Of a stretch of 57,018 bases of DNA, positions 1-8,125 are shown in pieces; the first letter of the stretch is position 1, and each line of letters starts with the position of its first letter. A program made the position numbers and the translations under genes. This DNA comes from B4-G1 sp964393895 (GTDB lineage: Bacteria; Chloroflexota; Anaerolineae; B4-G1). The notes beneath the pieces were generated by a model. That model ran no database searches and was not told where the DNA came from. It saw only the letters and a program-made list of their open reading frames with translations. The stretch lies in contig CAYMWP010000011.1 in NCBI GenBank assembly GCA_964393895.1, positions 1 through 57,018 on the forward strand, read 5' to 3'.

Positions 1-3
1 CTG

Positions 4-80
4 CTCAATAATTCGGGGTAAAGACCTCCGAGGTTTGGGAAACCTCGGAGGTCTGGGCCGATTCACCCCAAGTTATTGAG
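4..80. repeat. Nested palindromic repeat (MITE-like, CTCAATAA ends)
   Basis: The outer arms CTCAATAA (4-11) and TTATTGAG (73-80) are perfect inverted repeats. Inside them lie GGGGT (15-19) and ACCCC (65-69), and a perfect 15-bp stem (22-36 with 40-54, loop GGG). The outer architecture, CTCAATAA then GGGGTAA then hairpin then CCCCAA then TTGAG, is the same as in the elements at 24334, 24597 and 52083, but the central hairpin is different. A shortened version of the core palindrome is at 13389-13403. It lies downstream of the ABC transporter operon and could also help end its transcription. No flanking duplication can be judged because the window starts here. Confidence 0.75.
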
Positions 81-206
81 AACATACCTGTCCACTGTAA
101 ACCAAAGAATCTTGTCCCGCCTTCCTTCTCTGATGCGCTGCCGCCCCTCGAAGCCGGCCAGCACGTCGTAGCCATAGCTTCCCTGCACGCGGACGATTCC
201 CTGGCC

Positions 207-926
207 TCAATCCGCCAACAGCGCCGTCATCACCTCGGCCTCGATCTGGCGCAGTTCCGCTCCCAGTCGCCAGCCGTCCCTGGACTGCCCCTGTAGATCA
301 AAGATGTGCCTGGCTTGGGCCGGGCGGGCGGAAAGCAACACCAGGCGGTCGCCGAGCACCAGCGCCTCCCGCACATCGTGGGTGACGTAGACGGCAGTGC
401 GATCCCCCTCGTCCAGCAAGCGGCGCAGGAACTCGATCATCCGCATCCGCAGGGCAAAGTCAAGACCAGCGAAAGGCTCGTCCAGCAGCAGGAAATCAGG
501 CTCGACCGCCAGGGCGCGGGCGATGGCCACTCGTTGGCGCATCCCCCCGCTCAACTGGGCCGGGTAGTAGGACTCGAACCCATCCAGCCCCACCCGCGCC
601 AGCAGACCGTGAACCCGCTCCTCCCGACGCTCCCGGTCGGGAACGGCATCCAGCAATACCAGGGCCACGTTCTCCAGGGCAGTGCGCCAGGGCAACAGGC
701 GGTGCTCCTGGAAAACAAAGCCCACCCGCCGAAAACGTCGCTCCACCTGGCCGCTATCCAGCGTCTCCACGTTCCCCATCAGCCGCAGCAGGGTAGATTT
801 TCCGCAGCCGCTCGGCCCCACCAGCGAGACGACTTCCCCTTCCCGCACGTCGCAGGTGATGCCCTCCAGCACCGGCAGGTGGTGGAACGATTTGTAAACC
901 TCGCGCAACGTCACCAACGACCTCAT
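207..926 (-). CDS. ABC transporter ATP-binding protein (NitT/TauT/SsuB type)
   Basis: This is the cytoplasmic ATPase of an ABC importer. The sequence shows Walker A (GPSGCGKST), signature LSGGMRQR, Walker B FLLLDEPF and the switch histidine in VTHD, in the usual order for a protein of about 239 residues. I chose the ATG at 926 because it overlaps the stop of the permease gene by four bases (ATGA), typical of translational coupling; a longer upstream frame exists, but its first 35 residues do not look like the family. It is the last gene of the substrate-binding protein, permease, ATPase set. The family transports nitrate, taurine, sulfonates or thiamine-pyrimidine precursors; the sequence does not tell which. 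Confidence 0.93.
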   Translation of the reverse strand: MRSLVTLREVYKSFHHLPVLEGITCDVREGEVVSLVGPSGCGKSTLLRLMGNVETLDSGQVERRFRRVGFVFQEHRLLPWRTALENVALVLLDAVPDRERREERVHGLLARVGLDGFESYYPAQLSGGMRQRVAIARALAVEPDFLLLDEPFAGLDFALRMRMIEFLRRLLDEGDRTAVYVTHDVREALVLGDRLVLLSARPAQARHIFDLQGQSRDGWRLGAELRQIEAEVMTALLAD

Positions 927-1780
927 ACCTCTCCCTCCGCCAGCGAGCCGGGCAGGGGCGGGTGGGTGTGAATTTTCCCGGCGTGATAATGGGGAGCGGT
1001 GCGCTCGCCCGGGTGACGACCCGGTTCCCACTGCCAGCGATTTTGCAGCGGGCGCAGCAGGCCATATTCAATGACCACACTGAGGGCCACGATGACCAGG
1101 ATATAGGCAAAGGCCTGGTCGGTATCCAGGTTCTGTCGCGCCCAGGAGAGACGATAACCCAGCCCGGCCGTGCTGCCCAGGAACTCGGCCATGACCAGCA
1201 CGCGCCAGGTAAACCCCAGGGCCAGGAGCGCCGCAGCAAAAGTCCGTCCCGCCAGCGCCGGCAGCACGATGTGGCGCAGAATGTGTCCCCGGCCCAGGTC
1301 GAAAACACGGGCCATCTCCAGGAGCGCCGGATCCAACTCGCGCACCCCCTGGGCCACGCTGACCGCGACCAGCGGTGTGGTCGTGACGACCACGACCACC
1401 AACGGCGGTCCGTCCCCCAGCCCCAGCCAGATCAGCAGCAACGTGATCCAGGCAATGGGCGGCACGTTGGTCGCCAGGAGCAGCAGGGGATGGAAGAAAC
1501 GGTAGGCTCGCTCCCGCCTCCCCATCCACAGTCCCAGCCCGATGCCCAAGGTCATCGCCAGGCCAAACCCCACCACGCCGCGCCAGGCCGTAGTCGTCAA
1601 CTGCCGGTAAAAGTCGGCCTGGGAAGCGAGATGGGCCAGGGCGCGCAAGGTCTCCAGCGGCCCGGGCAGAATGGCTGGTGGAAAGAGCCAGGCGGCCGCC
1701 TGCCACAGAACCAACACGGCAACCAGGGGCAGTAGCCACTCCCACCCGGCTCTGCTACGGCGAGGCATAGAATCCATCAT
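923..1780 (-). CDS. ABC transporter permease (SsuC/TauC type)
   Basis: A 285-residue inner-membrane permease of the BPD_transp_1 family. It has an N-terminal hydrophobic helix (about residues 14-33), further membrane segments, and the coupling-loop region around ELDPALLEMARVFDLG, which contacts the ATPase. Its start overlaps the end of the substrate-binding protein gene by 26 bases, and its stop overlaps the ATPase start, so the three genes are one transcription unit. ATG codons at 1780, 1777 and 1768 are all possible and none has a clear Shine-Dalgarno sequence, as expected for a coupled start. Substrate unknown. Confidence 0.92.
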   Translation of the reverse strand: MMDSMPRRSRAGWEWLLPLVAVLVLWQAAAWLFPPAILPGPLETLRALAHLASQADFYRQLTTTAWRGVVGFGLAMTLGIGLGLWMGRRERAYRFFHPLLLLATNVPPIAWITLLLIWLGLGDGPPLVVVVVTTTPLVAVSVAQGVRELDPALLEMARVFDLGRGHILRHIVLPALAGRTFAAALLALGFTWRVLVMAEFLGSTAGLGYRLSWARQNLDTDQAFAYILVIVALSVVIEYGLLRPLQNRWQWEPGRHPGERTAPHYHAGKIHTHPPLPGSLAEGEV

Positions 1781-2738
1781 CGGGCGCTTGTCCCACGATC
1801 ATCTCCAGGAAACTGTCCAGGTCGGGGCGCAGCTCCGTCGCGGGGCGGCTCTCGAACACCAGCCGGCCGCTTTGGATGGCGTCGGCCACAGCCCGGGCCG
1901 GTAGCTGGCCGCCAAAGTGCGCGGCAAAGGCTCGCTCTACGATCTCGGCCGTTTCGTCAGGATGGGCCATGGCATAATCGCCGGCCTGGCCGTAGGCCGC
2001 GTCAAAGCGTTCCAGGGCGGCGCGGCGAGCGGGGTCGTCCAACAGGGTCTGGGTGGTAAAGATCGCACCCAACGGGATCAGTCCCGTCTCCCAGGCGTCC
2101 GCCTCAAAGCCCGCTTGCAGGTCGGCCGCCGCTTCCAGGGTCAACCCCCCGGTCTCCGCCTTGACCATCAACGCCGAAGCCTGGGGTTCCGGCAGCAAGG
2201 CTGCTTCTCCCTTGCCGGCCAGAAGCATCTGTTTGACCTGGTCCGAAGGCAGGTACTCGAGGGTAAAGTCAGCGTCGGGATCGTAGCCCGCCTGGCGCAT
2301 AGCGGCCCGCATGACCAGATCGGGCGCGCCGCCGGGAAAGCTGGCCAGTATCTTGGCGCCAGCCAGGTCGTCCAGCCCGCTCACCTGGGGATCGGCCACC
2401 AGGTAGAGGGCGCGCCAGACGTTGACGCTCCACAGGCGCAGGTCGGCCAGCGCGCCCTTGTTGTACAGCTTGGCCCCGGAGGCGCTGAACAAGAGGGCCA
2501 CGTCGGCCTGCCCGCCTTGCAGCGCGGCGCTCAGTTCCGGTACGCCGGGCAGCGGCACGATCTCGACCGCCAACTCTTTTCGCTGCTCCACCATCACGAA
2601 CAGAGGGATCATGTTCGGGTTCGGCGGGACCGCAACCCGCAGCACGTCCAACTCGGCCTGGCCCGACCGGCAGGCGACCAGCGGCCCGACCAGGAGCAAG
2701 GGGGCCGTTATCTGAAAGAACAGAGCACGCAACTTCAT
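1755..2738 (-). CDS. ABC transporter substrate-binding lipoprotein (NMT1/SsuA-like)
   Basis: A 327-residue periplasmic-type binding protein of the NMT1/SsuA fold, probably anchored outside the membrane. The N-terminus is a hydrophobic signal peptide followed by the lipobox LVAC, with Cys23 as the likely lipidated residue. A GAGGTGATGTAA ribosome binding site precedes the ATG. It begins 11 bases after the stop of the flavoprotein gene, so transporter and oxidoreductase are probably co-transcribed. In the body, residues such as PNPNMIPLFV and GGQADVAL match the ligand-cleft pattern of the family. The substrate may be related to the adjacent flavoenzyme reaction, but that is only inference. Confidence 0.9.
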   Translation of the reverse strand: MKLRALFFQITAPLLLVGPLVACRSGQAELDVLRVAVPPNPNMIPLFVMVEQRKELAVEIVPLPGVPELSAALQGGQADVALLFSASGAKLYNKGALADLRLWSVNVWRALYLVADPQVSGLDDLAGAKILASFPGGAPDLVMRAAMRQAGYDPDADFTLEYLPSDQVKQMLLAGKGEAALLPEPQASALMVKAETGGLTLEAAADLQAGFEADAWETGLIPLGAIFTTQTLLDDPARRAALERFDAAYGQAGDYAMAHPDETAEIVERAFAAHFGGQLPARAVADAIQSGRLVFESRPATELRPDLDSFLEMIVGQAPDDGFYASP

Positions 2739-2749
2739 TTACATCACCT

Positions 2750-4750
2750 CTACAACGTCCTGCCTACCTCAAAGCCCTCCCACACCGCGTCCAGCGCCTC
2801 CCGAGGCTTCAAACAGTCACCGACGACGTGAACAGCGGGGCCGCCCTGGGCCTCCAGGGCCTCGGCCAGAGAGGGGTCGGCGCGCAGCCCCAGGGCGATC
2901 ACCACCGTCTCGGCCGGGAAGCGCAAGTCGCTTTGCTTCCCTTTTTCTTCAGAGTGGGGATAGGGCCGGGCGACGACGGTGGTGCGTCCGGCCCCGGCGC
3001 TCTCAAAGCGGACGACCTCCACGCCAGTGCGCACTTCCACACCCAGTGATTCCAGACGCTTGAGCAGCACCGCCCGCGCCAGGGGGTCCAGCTTGCCGCC
3101 CACCTCCGGCTTGCGCTTGACGACGATGGAGCGCACACCACGGCGAGCCAGGTACTCGGCCGTCTCCAGGCCAGCGGTGCCCGCGCCGACAATGAAAGCG
3201 GTTTCGGTCGCCACCTCACTCTTGCCGTCCAGCAGGTCGTAGGCCGTCGTCCAGCGGCTCTCTTCCAGGCCAGGGAAGGGAGGCACGATAGGCTCGGCCC
3301 CGGTGGCGACCACGATGGCGTCGGGCGCCTCCGCCGCCGCTATCTCTGGCGTGACCTCGGTGTTCAGCCGCACGTCCACGCCGTTCCGTTGCACGTACAC
3401 CCGCTGGAAGCGGATCAGGTCGGCGAACCCTTCCTTGTAGGGCACGGCCACCGCTTCGCGCAGCCGCCCACCCAAAAGGTCATCCCGCTCGTAAAGCGTG
3501 ACCTGGTGGCCTCGCTGGGCGGCGACGATGGCCGCCTCCATCCCTCCTGGCCCGCCGCCGATGACCATCACCCGGCGCGCTTCCTCGGCGGGCGTGATCT
3601 GAATCTCGGCCTCGCGTCCGGCGAGCGGGTTGAACATACACGACGTGCCACGCCCCTGGCGCAACTCCCCCAGGCAACCCTGGTGACAGGCGGCACAGAG
3701 CAGGATCGCCTCTTCGTCCCCCTGCTGAGCCTTGCGCACCCAGTCGGGATCGGCCAGGAAGGGACGCCCTAACCCGATCCAGTCAACCTGCCCCAGCGAT
3801 AGCGCCTCGCGGGCCACGTCGGGGCTGCGGATGCGGCCAGCTACGGCGACGGGGAGCGAGACCTTTTGGCGGATAGCAGCCGCCATAGGGAGCAAGTTAG
3901 CCTTGGGCGTGCCGGTGGGATAGAGGCAAAAAGGCACCGACTCGCACATAGTTCCAGAGGTGACACTGAGAGCATCCACGCCCATCTCCTCCAGGGCCGG
4001 AGCCAGCGCCTCGGCGTCGGCCAGGGTCAATCCACCATCCACATAGTCCTGGGCGTTCATACGCACGACGACGGGCAAACCTTCCCCCGGACGTCGTCCA
4101 TCCGCAACTGCCTCTCGCACGGCAGCGATGACCTCCCGTCCAAAGCGCAAGCGATTCTCCCAGGAACCGCCGTACTCGTCGTCGCGGCGGTTGGTGTGGG
4201 GCGAGAGGAACTGGTGTATCAGGTAGCCGTGGCTGAAGGGTATCTCGATGGCATCAAAGCCCGCCTCGCGGACGCGGCGGGCGGCCTCGGCAAAGTAATA
4301 GACGTAGGTGGAAATCTCTGGCAGGGTCAACGGACGGGGAACGACCTGATTGGCCGGACAAGGCACGTCCGAGGCGGAGACGCGCTCCCCCTCCGGCACC
4401 AGCTTGGGGTTGGCAACCCGCCCGGCGTGGTTGACGTGCGCCATCACTCGCCCGCCAGCCTCGTGCACCGCATCGGTCAGGCGGCGCAGGCCGGGGACGA
4501 ATGTGCCGTCGTAAATCCCCATCTGGGTGGGAATCTCGCGGCCATTGGGGCGGATGTAGAGCGGTTCGGTGGTGACGAGGCCGGCGCCTCCTTCCGCCCG
4601 CCGCGCGTAGAAGGCGACGTGCCGTTCGGTGACCTCGCCTCTCTTGGTGCCATACCCCAGCTTGACGGTCGTCATCAACACGCGGTTGGGCAACTCCAAG
4701 CTGCCGATCTGGAGGGAATCGAAAAGATTCGAGTGTGCGTTATCAGACAT
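2750..4750 (-). CDS. NADH:flavin oxidoreductase, 2,4-dienoyl-CoA reductase-like (FMN, 4Fe-4S, FAD)
   Basis: A 666-residue fused flavoenzyme. Residues 1 to about 365 form an old-yellow-enzyme TIM barrel (FMN; HVNHAGR, RMNAQDY, GRPFLADPDW). A cysteine cluster follows (CAACHQGCLGE and GTSCMFNP), which binds a 4Fe-4S cluster in the family. The C-terminal half has an FAD Rossmann fold (GGGPGGMEAA) and an NAD(P)H fold (VGAGTAGLETAEYL). Relatives are 2,4-dienoyl-CoA reductase, trimethylamine dehydrogenase and enoate reductases; they pass electrons from NAD(P)H to an unsaturated carbonyl substrate, and this length is normal. GAGGAG lies before the ATG. It follows the antiporter gene by 36 bases and precedes the transporter genes by 11, so it is an operon member. 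The true substrate cannot be read from the sequence. Confidence 0.92.
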   Translation of the reverse strand: MSDNAHSNLFDSLQIGSLELPNRVLMTTVKLGYGTKRGEVTERHVAFYARRAEGGAGLVTTEPLYIRPNGREIPTQMGIYDGTFVPGLRRLTDAVHEAGGRVMAHVNHAGRVANPKLVPEGERVSASDVPCPANQVVPRPLTLPEISTYVYYFAEAARRVREAGFDAIEIPFSHGYLIHQFLSPHTNRRDDEYGGSWENRLRFGREVIAAVREAVADGRRPGEGLPVVVRMNAQDYVDGGLTLADAEALAPALEEMGVDALSVTSGTMCESVPFCLYPTGTPKANLLPMAAAIRQKVSLPVAVAGRIRSPDVAREALSLGQVDWIGLGRPFLADPDWVRKAQQGDEEAILLCAACHQGCLGELRQGRGTSCMFNPLAGREAEIQITPAEEARRVMVIGGGPGGMEAAIVAAQRGHQVTLYERDDLLGGRLREAVAVPYKEGFADLIRFQRVYVQRNGVDVRLNTEVTPEIAAAEAPDAIVVATGAEPIVPPFPGLEESRWTTAYDLLDGKSEVATETAFIVGAGTAGLETAEYLARRGVRSIVVKRKPEVGGKLDPLARAVLLKRLESLGVEVRTGVEVVRFESAGAGRTTVVARPYPHSEEKGKQSDLRFPAETVVIALGLRADPSLAEALEAQGGPAVHVVGDCLKPREALDAVWEGFEVGRTL

Positions 4751-4786
4751 ATTCTACATCTCCTCGCAAAAGTTACGTGACCGCAC

Positions 4787-6041
4787 CTACGAACAAGACG
4801 CGGCCTCACTGGGCAGTGGTTCTTCCAACGAGCGCCCCTGCCCCACCTCGCCGGCCCGTGTGATAGCAAACTTGACCATGATCGGCCCGATGATCTGCAC
4901 TACAAAAGTGGTGGCGGTGATGACGTTGATGGCCGTATGCCCCAACCGGACACCGGCCTCACCGTAGGCATCGAAACGGTTGGCGACGGATAGCGCCAGC
5001 CCGATAGCCACGCCCGCCTGTGAAAACAAGCCAAACCCCAGATTGTCTCGCACCTGGGGAGCCGCGCCGCCGACGCGCCCCCCCCAACCAGGCCCCGCCA
5101 AATTTACCCAGAGAGCGCATCGCGATATAGACCAGGCCCAGCAGCCCCATCTGGGGAAGCAGCGAGAACTGCAAGCGCGCGCCCACCAGGGCAAAGAAGA
5201 GCGTGTAGGCCAGCGGGCCCACGCGCTCGATCACGCAATGAGCGTACTCGCTGTTGTTGCCGCCAAAGTTGGCGACCACGATGCCCATCGTCATCAGGGC
5301 CAGGATCAACGAGGCATCAATCGAGGTCGCCAGCCCGGCCACAAAGAGCACCGTCCCCACGATAAAACTGCACACCGCGTGACGTTCTTTCAGGCGATTC
5401 AGCATCCACTGGAACGGCAGGCCAACCAGGATACCCAAGAGCAGCGCCCCGCCAATCTCTTGCAATGGCAAAAGCGCCATCTCTTGCCAAGAAATCCCCC
5501 CCGTACGAGCCAGCAGTGATTCGGCGGCGGCGGCAGCGAGGCTAAACAGCAACAGCGCCAGCGCGTCGTCCAGGCCGACCACCGCCAGCAGCGTCGTGGT
5601 CATCGGCCCCTCGGCGCGGTACTCGGCCAGCACGTCCACCGTCGCCGCCGGGGCCGTGGCAGCGGCCAGTGCTCCAAAGACGAGCGCCGTGTACACAGAG
5701 CCGGTGAGCAGATAGACGCCTCCTCCCACCAGCAGCAAGGCGCCGAACGCCTCGCCGATCAGGATAAACAGGATACTCCGCCCCAGACGGCGCAACTCGC
5801 TCAGTCGCAGATGGGAGCCCATGTCGAAACCGATCAGCCCCAGGGCGATCTCGCTGATGAAATTTAACTCGTGTACCAGGGCCAGGGGCACGATGTTCAG
5901 CACCGACGTTCCAAGCACCACGCCCACCATGATAAAGCCCACGACCTGGGGGATGCCGATGCGTTGCACCAGCTTGCTCCCCAGGTAGGCTAACGTGATG
6001 ATCATCCCAATCCGCGTCAATATATCCAGTTCGATGTGCAT
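4787..6041 (-). CDS. Cation:proton antiporter, CPA2/KefB type (frameshifted)
   Basis: A membrane antiporter of the Na+/H+ or K+/H+ exchanger family. It starts with MHIELDILTRIGMIIT and continues through many hydrophobic helices, including the family segments MVGVVLGTSVLN and LIGFDMGSHL. The reading frame breaks in a run of eight G (minus strand; C8 at 5078-5085). Upstream the frame reads GGAWLGG and then becomes arginine-rich nonsense that stops at 4959. Downstream in another frame the family sequence resumes (RVGGAAPQVRDNLGFGLFSQ) and runs to a stop at 4787. Removing one G joins both parts into a 417-residue protein of normal length. This may be a sequencing or assembly error, a real mutation, or slippage in the tract. 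The start is 14 bases after the AcsB-like gene. Confidence 0.85.
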
Positions 6042-6055
6042 GGTTTCATCTCACA

Positions 6056-8002
6056 CTAAATCATCGGCTCCATCGCCAGCGCGGGATGGCCCATTGCCTC
6101 CATGTGAGCCAGTACTTGTTCCTCGCTCGTCGCCTCCCACTCGGTGGCGATCATATCCACAAAGTTCTCTACCCCCGCCTCGGACGCCAGCGCTCCCAGC
6201 AGCGGGCGCAATTCCTCCCGCAGAGAGTGATTCATCCACACGATGCGCCGCCAGCCGCCGTCCCCGGCGATGAACTTGGGGCTTCCCATCGCTCGCTTGC
6301 TGTGTCCGATAAAGCCGGGCACGGGCGTGCAGGCGCCGACCATCTCGTAGAGCATGGCCCAATCCATGCCACTGGGGGTCAGTCCCTCGTAGGCGTGGTC
6401 AACTACCATGACGCCGTTGGACAAGGGCAACATGGCGGTGATGCAATCGAAATCTCCGCAGGCCGGACCGGGAGCTTCCATCATGCTGTACAGGCTGTAC
6501 GCTTCCAACGCGCCGCCGGTCTCCTTCTGCACGACGCGGTTGACGCTCTCCCACTGGCCCAGGCGGGCATCGAGCAGCGCCTCCTTCTCCACCGCCTGGT
6601 TGGGGCCGACGGGCCGGATGCTGACGGCGGCCCGGGCATCCATCCAGTCCATCGCTCCGCAAACACCGACGTGCTCCGGGCTGATGACGCAAACGTGAGC
6701 GGGAGAAATTGACTGGCACAGCGTACAGGTGTAGAACGTATCCACCTCCTCATCTGTCAACCCCTTCAAGCGCTCGTCCCGCCGGTCGTAGACCGTCTGC
6801 GCTCGCTCTGCCAATGCCCACGCCTGCGCCGGATCGGTAAAGATGGTCACCTGCACCCGGCTGAGGACGTTGCCGAACTCGTCGTGATAGCGGGCGTGCA
6901 AGATCTCGCCCAGGTGGCGCAGGCGCAGCCCCGCGTCAACTGTCTTCCGGGAGACGCGCAGGCTGGTGTTGGCCCGCTGCCCGCGATGCATTACGCCGTT
7001 GATCTCGTTGAGCAGGTTCTCGATCTCTCGCTCCAGCACGTTCTCGAAATCGGACTGCATCGCTCGGCCACTGACCTCGACCAGCAAGCCGTAGGCGTGA
7101 TCCCCCACCAGCCCCGCCTCCAGGTCCGGGCCGACGACGGTCACCAGTCCATCCACCAGGTTCTGGCCCGTCACGACCAACTCGGCGCCATAGAGGGCCG
7201 CGCCGACGTTATCGTCGCGCACTACCTCACCGGCAAAGTCGGGGCCGTAGCGCACTGGCAGTTCCGGCAGCGGGACGTGGATGCGCAAGCCGCGCTCCTC
7301 AATACCGACTTGCACCAAGTCGTCCGTCGCCAAGCCGCCGACGGTATCGCGGTACCCGGCCGCCTCAGCGTCCCACCCAGCGACCAGCGGCCGCAGCGTG
7401 GACGTGCTCAACAGCGGGCAGCCAAAGGAGAGCGCGCCCAGCGCCAGAGCCAGGCGCTCCGGCGATGGCTGCCCCAACAGCACGCTAAAGCCGCGCAGTC
7501 GTTCGCGGGCGTAATGCAGCACATCCTCGGGACTTGGCGCGTTGCCAAAGATCTGGGCGACGCGGGCGACGAACGCCATAGAGCGGCCCACGTCCAGGGG
7601 AAGCACGTAACTCTCCCAACCCAGCGATTGACCAGCAGCCCGCAACGATCCGATCAGGGCATCGCCGGCCACAAAGACAGCGACGTTGCGCCGCGTCAAC
7701 GCCTCGACCAGCGCCGGAGCGTCCGCACCGTCATCACCCAGCAATAGAGCGTAGCCGGACACTGTGCCGTCAATAAAGCGCATCCCTTGCCGCCGCACAT
7801 CAGCGTCCTCGATGATGGGGGAAGTGGACAGGCGCTCGGCAGCCAGCAACGCGGTCAGGGCCGCGCCATCCACATCCTGCCCATCCAAAGCGGTCATTTC
7901 GCCAAATATCTGGGCCAGGGGGGCATCCATGCTCCCCGCATCCACCCGAGCCAGCTCGTGCAGCGATTGCACAGCGGATAGTAGATCAGCAGAAATTTCC
8001 AT
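6056..8002 (-). CDS. Acetyl-CoA synthase (AcsB/CdhC)-like protein with altered A-cluster motif
   Basis: A 648-residue protein related to the acetyl-CoA synthase subunit of CO dehydrogenase/acetyl-CoA synthase. The C-terminal half matches bacterial AcsB closely. Cys426, Cys429, Cys438 and Cys448 (CTLCQS, HVCVISPE, GVCGAMDW) correspond to the A-cluster 4Fe-4S ligands, followed by GVMVVD, TPSGM, TPVPGFIGHSKR and GHPALAMEP. In known enzymes the next motif is Cys-Gly-Cys, which holds the distal nickel; here it is Cys515-Gly516-Asp517 (GAT codon at 6452-6454), while Cys520 after it is kept. The N-terminal half resembles the CODH-contacting domain, so this is the long bacterial form, although shorter than the roughly 730 residues of acetogens. 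The ATG at 8002 has GGAAG seven bases upstream; a GTG at 8020 is the alternative. No CODH, corrinoid protein or methyltransferase gene is nearby. It may be a paralogue with a changed metal site or another activity. Confidence 0.88.
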   Translation of the reverse strand: MEISADLLSAVQSLHELARVDAGSMDAPLAQIFGEMTALDGQDVDGAALTALLAAERLSTSPIIEDADVRRQGMRFIDGTVSGYALLLGDDGADAPALVEALTRRNVAVFVAGDALIGSLRAAGQSLGWESYVLPLDVGRSMAFVARVAQIFGNAPSPEDVLHYARERLRGFSVLLGQPSPERLALALGALSFGCPLLSTSTLRPLVAGWDAEAAGYRDTVGGLATDDLVQVGIEERGLRIHVPLPELPVRYGPDFAGEVVRDDNVGAALYGAELVVTGQNLVDGLVTVVGPDLEAGLVGDHAYGLLVEVSGRAMQSDFENVLEREIENLLNEINGVMHRGQRANTSLRVSRKTVDAGLRLRHLGEILHARYHDEFGNVLSRVQVTIFTDPAQAWALAERAQTVYDRRDERLKGLTDEEVDTFYTCTLCQSISPAHVCVISPEHVGVCGAMDWMDARAAVSIRPVGPNQAVEKEALLDARLGQWESVNRVVQKETGGALEAYSLYSMMEAPGPACGDFDCITAMLPLSNGVMVVDHAYEGLTPSGMDWAMLYEMVGACTPVPGFIGHSKRAMGSPKFIAGDGGWRRIVWMNHSLREELRPLLGALASEAGVENFVDMIATEWEATSEEQVLAHMEAMGHPALAMEPMI

Positions 8003-8023
8003 CAGCATTCTTCCAATCACGTC

Positions 8024-8052
8024 ATTTTACGGGCGCCAGCAACCGTAGCCAA
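8024..8052 (-). promoter_or_regulatory. Possible promoter of the AcsB-like operon
   Basis: On the minus strand TTGGCT (8047-8052) is followed after 17 bases by TAAAAT (8024-8029), about 22 bases before the chosen ATG at 8002. The -35 box matches the consensus in three of six positions, so this is tentative. It lies in the 123-bp gap behind the MFS gene and would let the AcsB-like gene be transcribed separately. Confidence 0.35.
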
Positions 8053-8125
8053 AATAGCAGCGGCGAACCCGAAAATCGCCCAAGCCCTGCTCCCGCGAGA
8101 GCGCCCGCCAGTCCCGTCTCACAAA

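Noticed and set aside
63..188. 42-codon frame (GTG start) after the ATPase stop, in the same frame, running into the palindrome
   Set aside because: It reads smoothly but ends inside a repeat and resembles no family; it may be a remnant, but nothing else supports it.
8027..8122. 31-codon frame after the MFS stop with Trp and Cys residues
   Set aside because: Shorter than credible without a ribosome binding site; it overlaps the presumed promoter of the AcsB-like operon.
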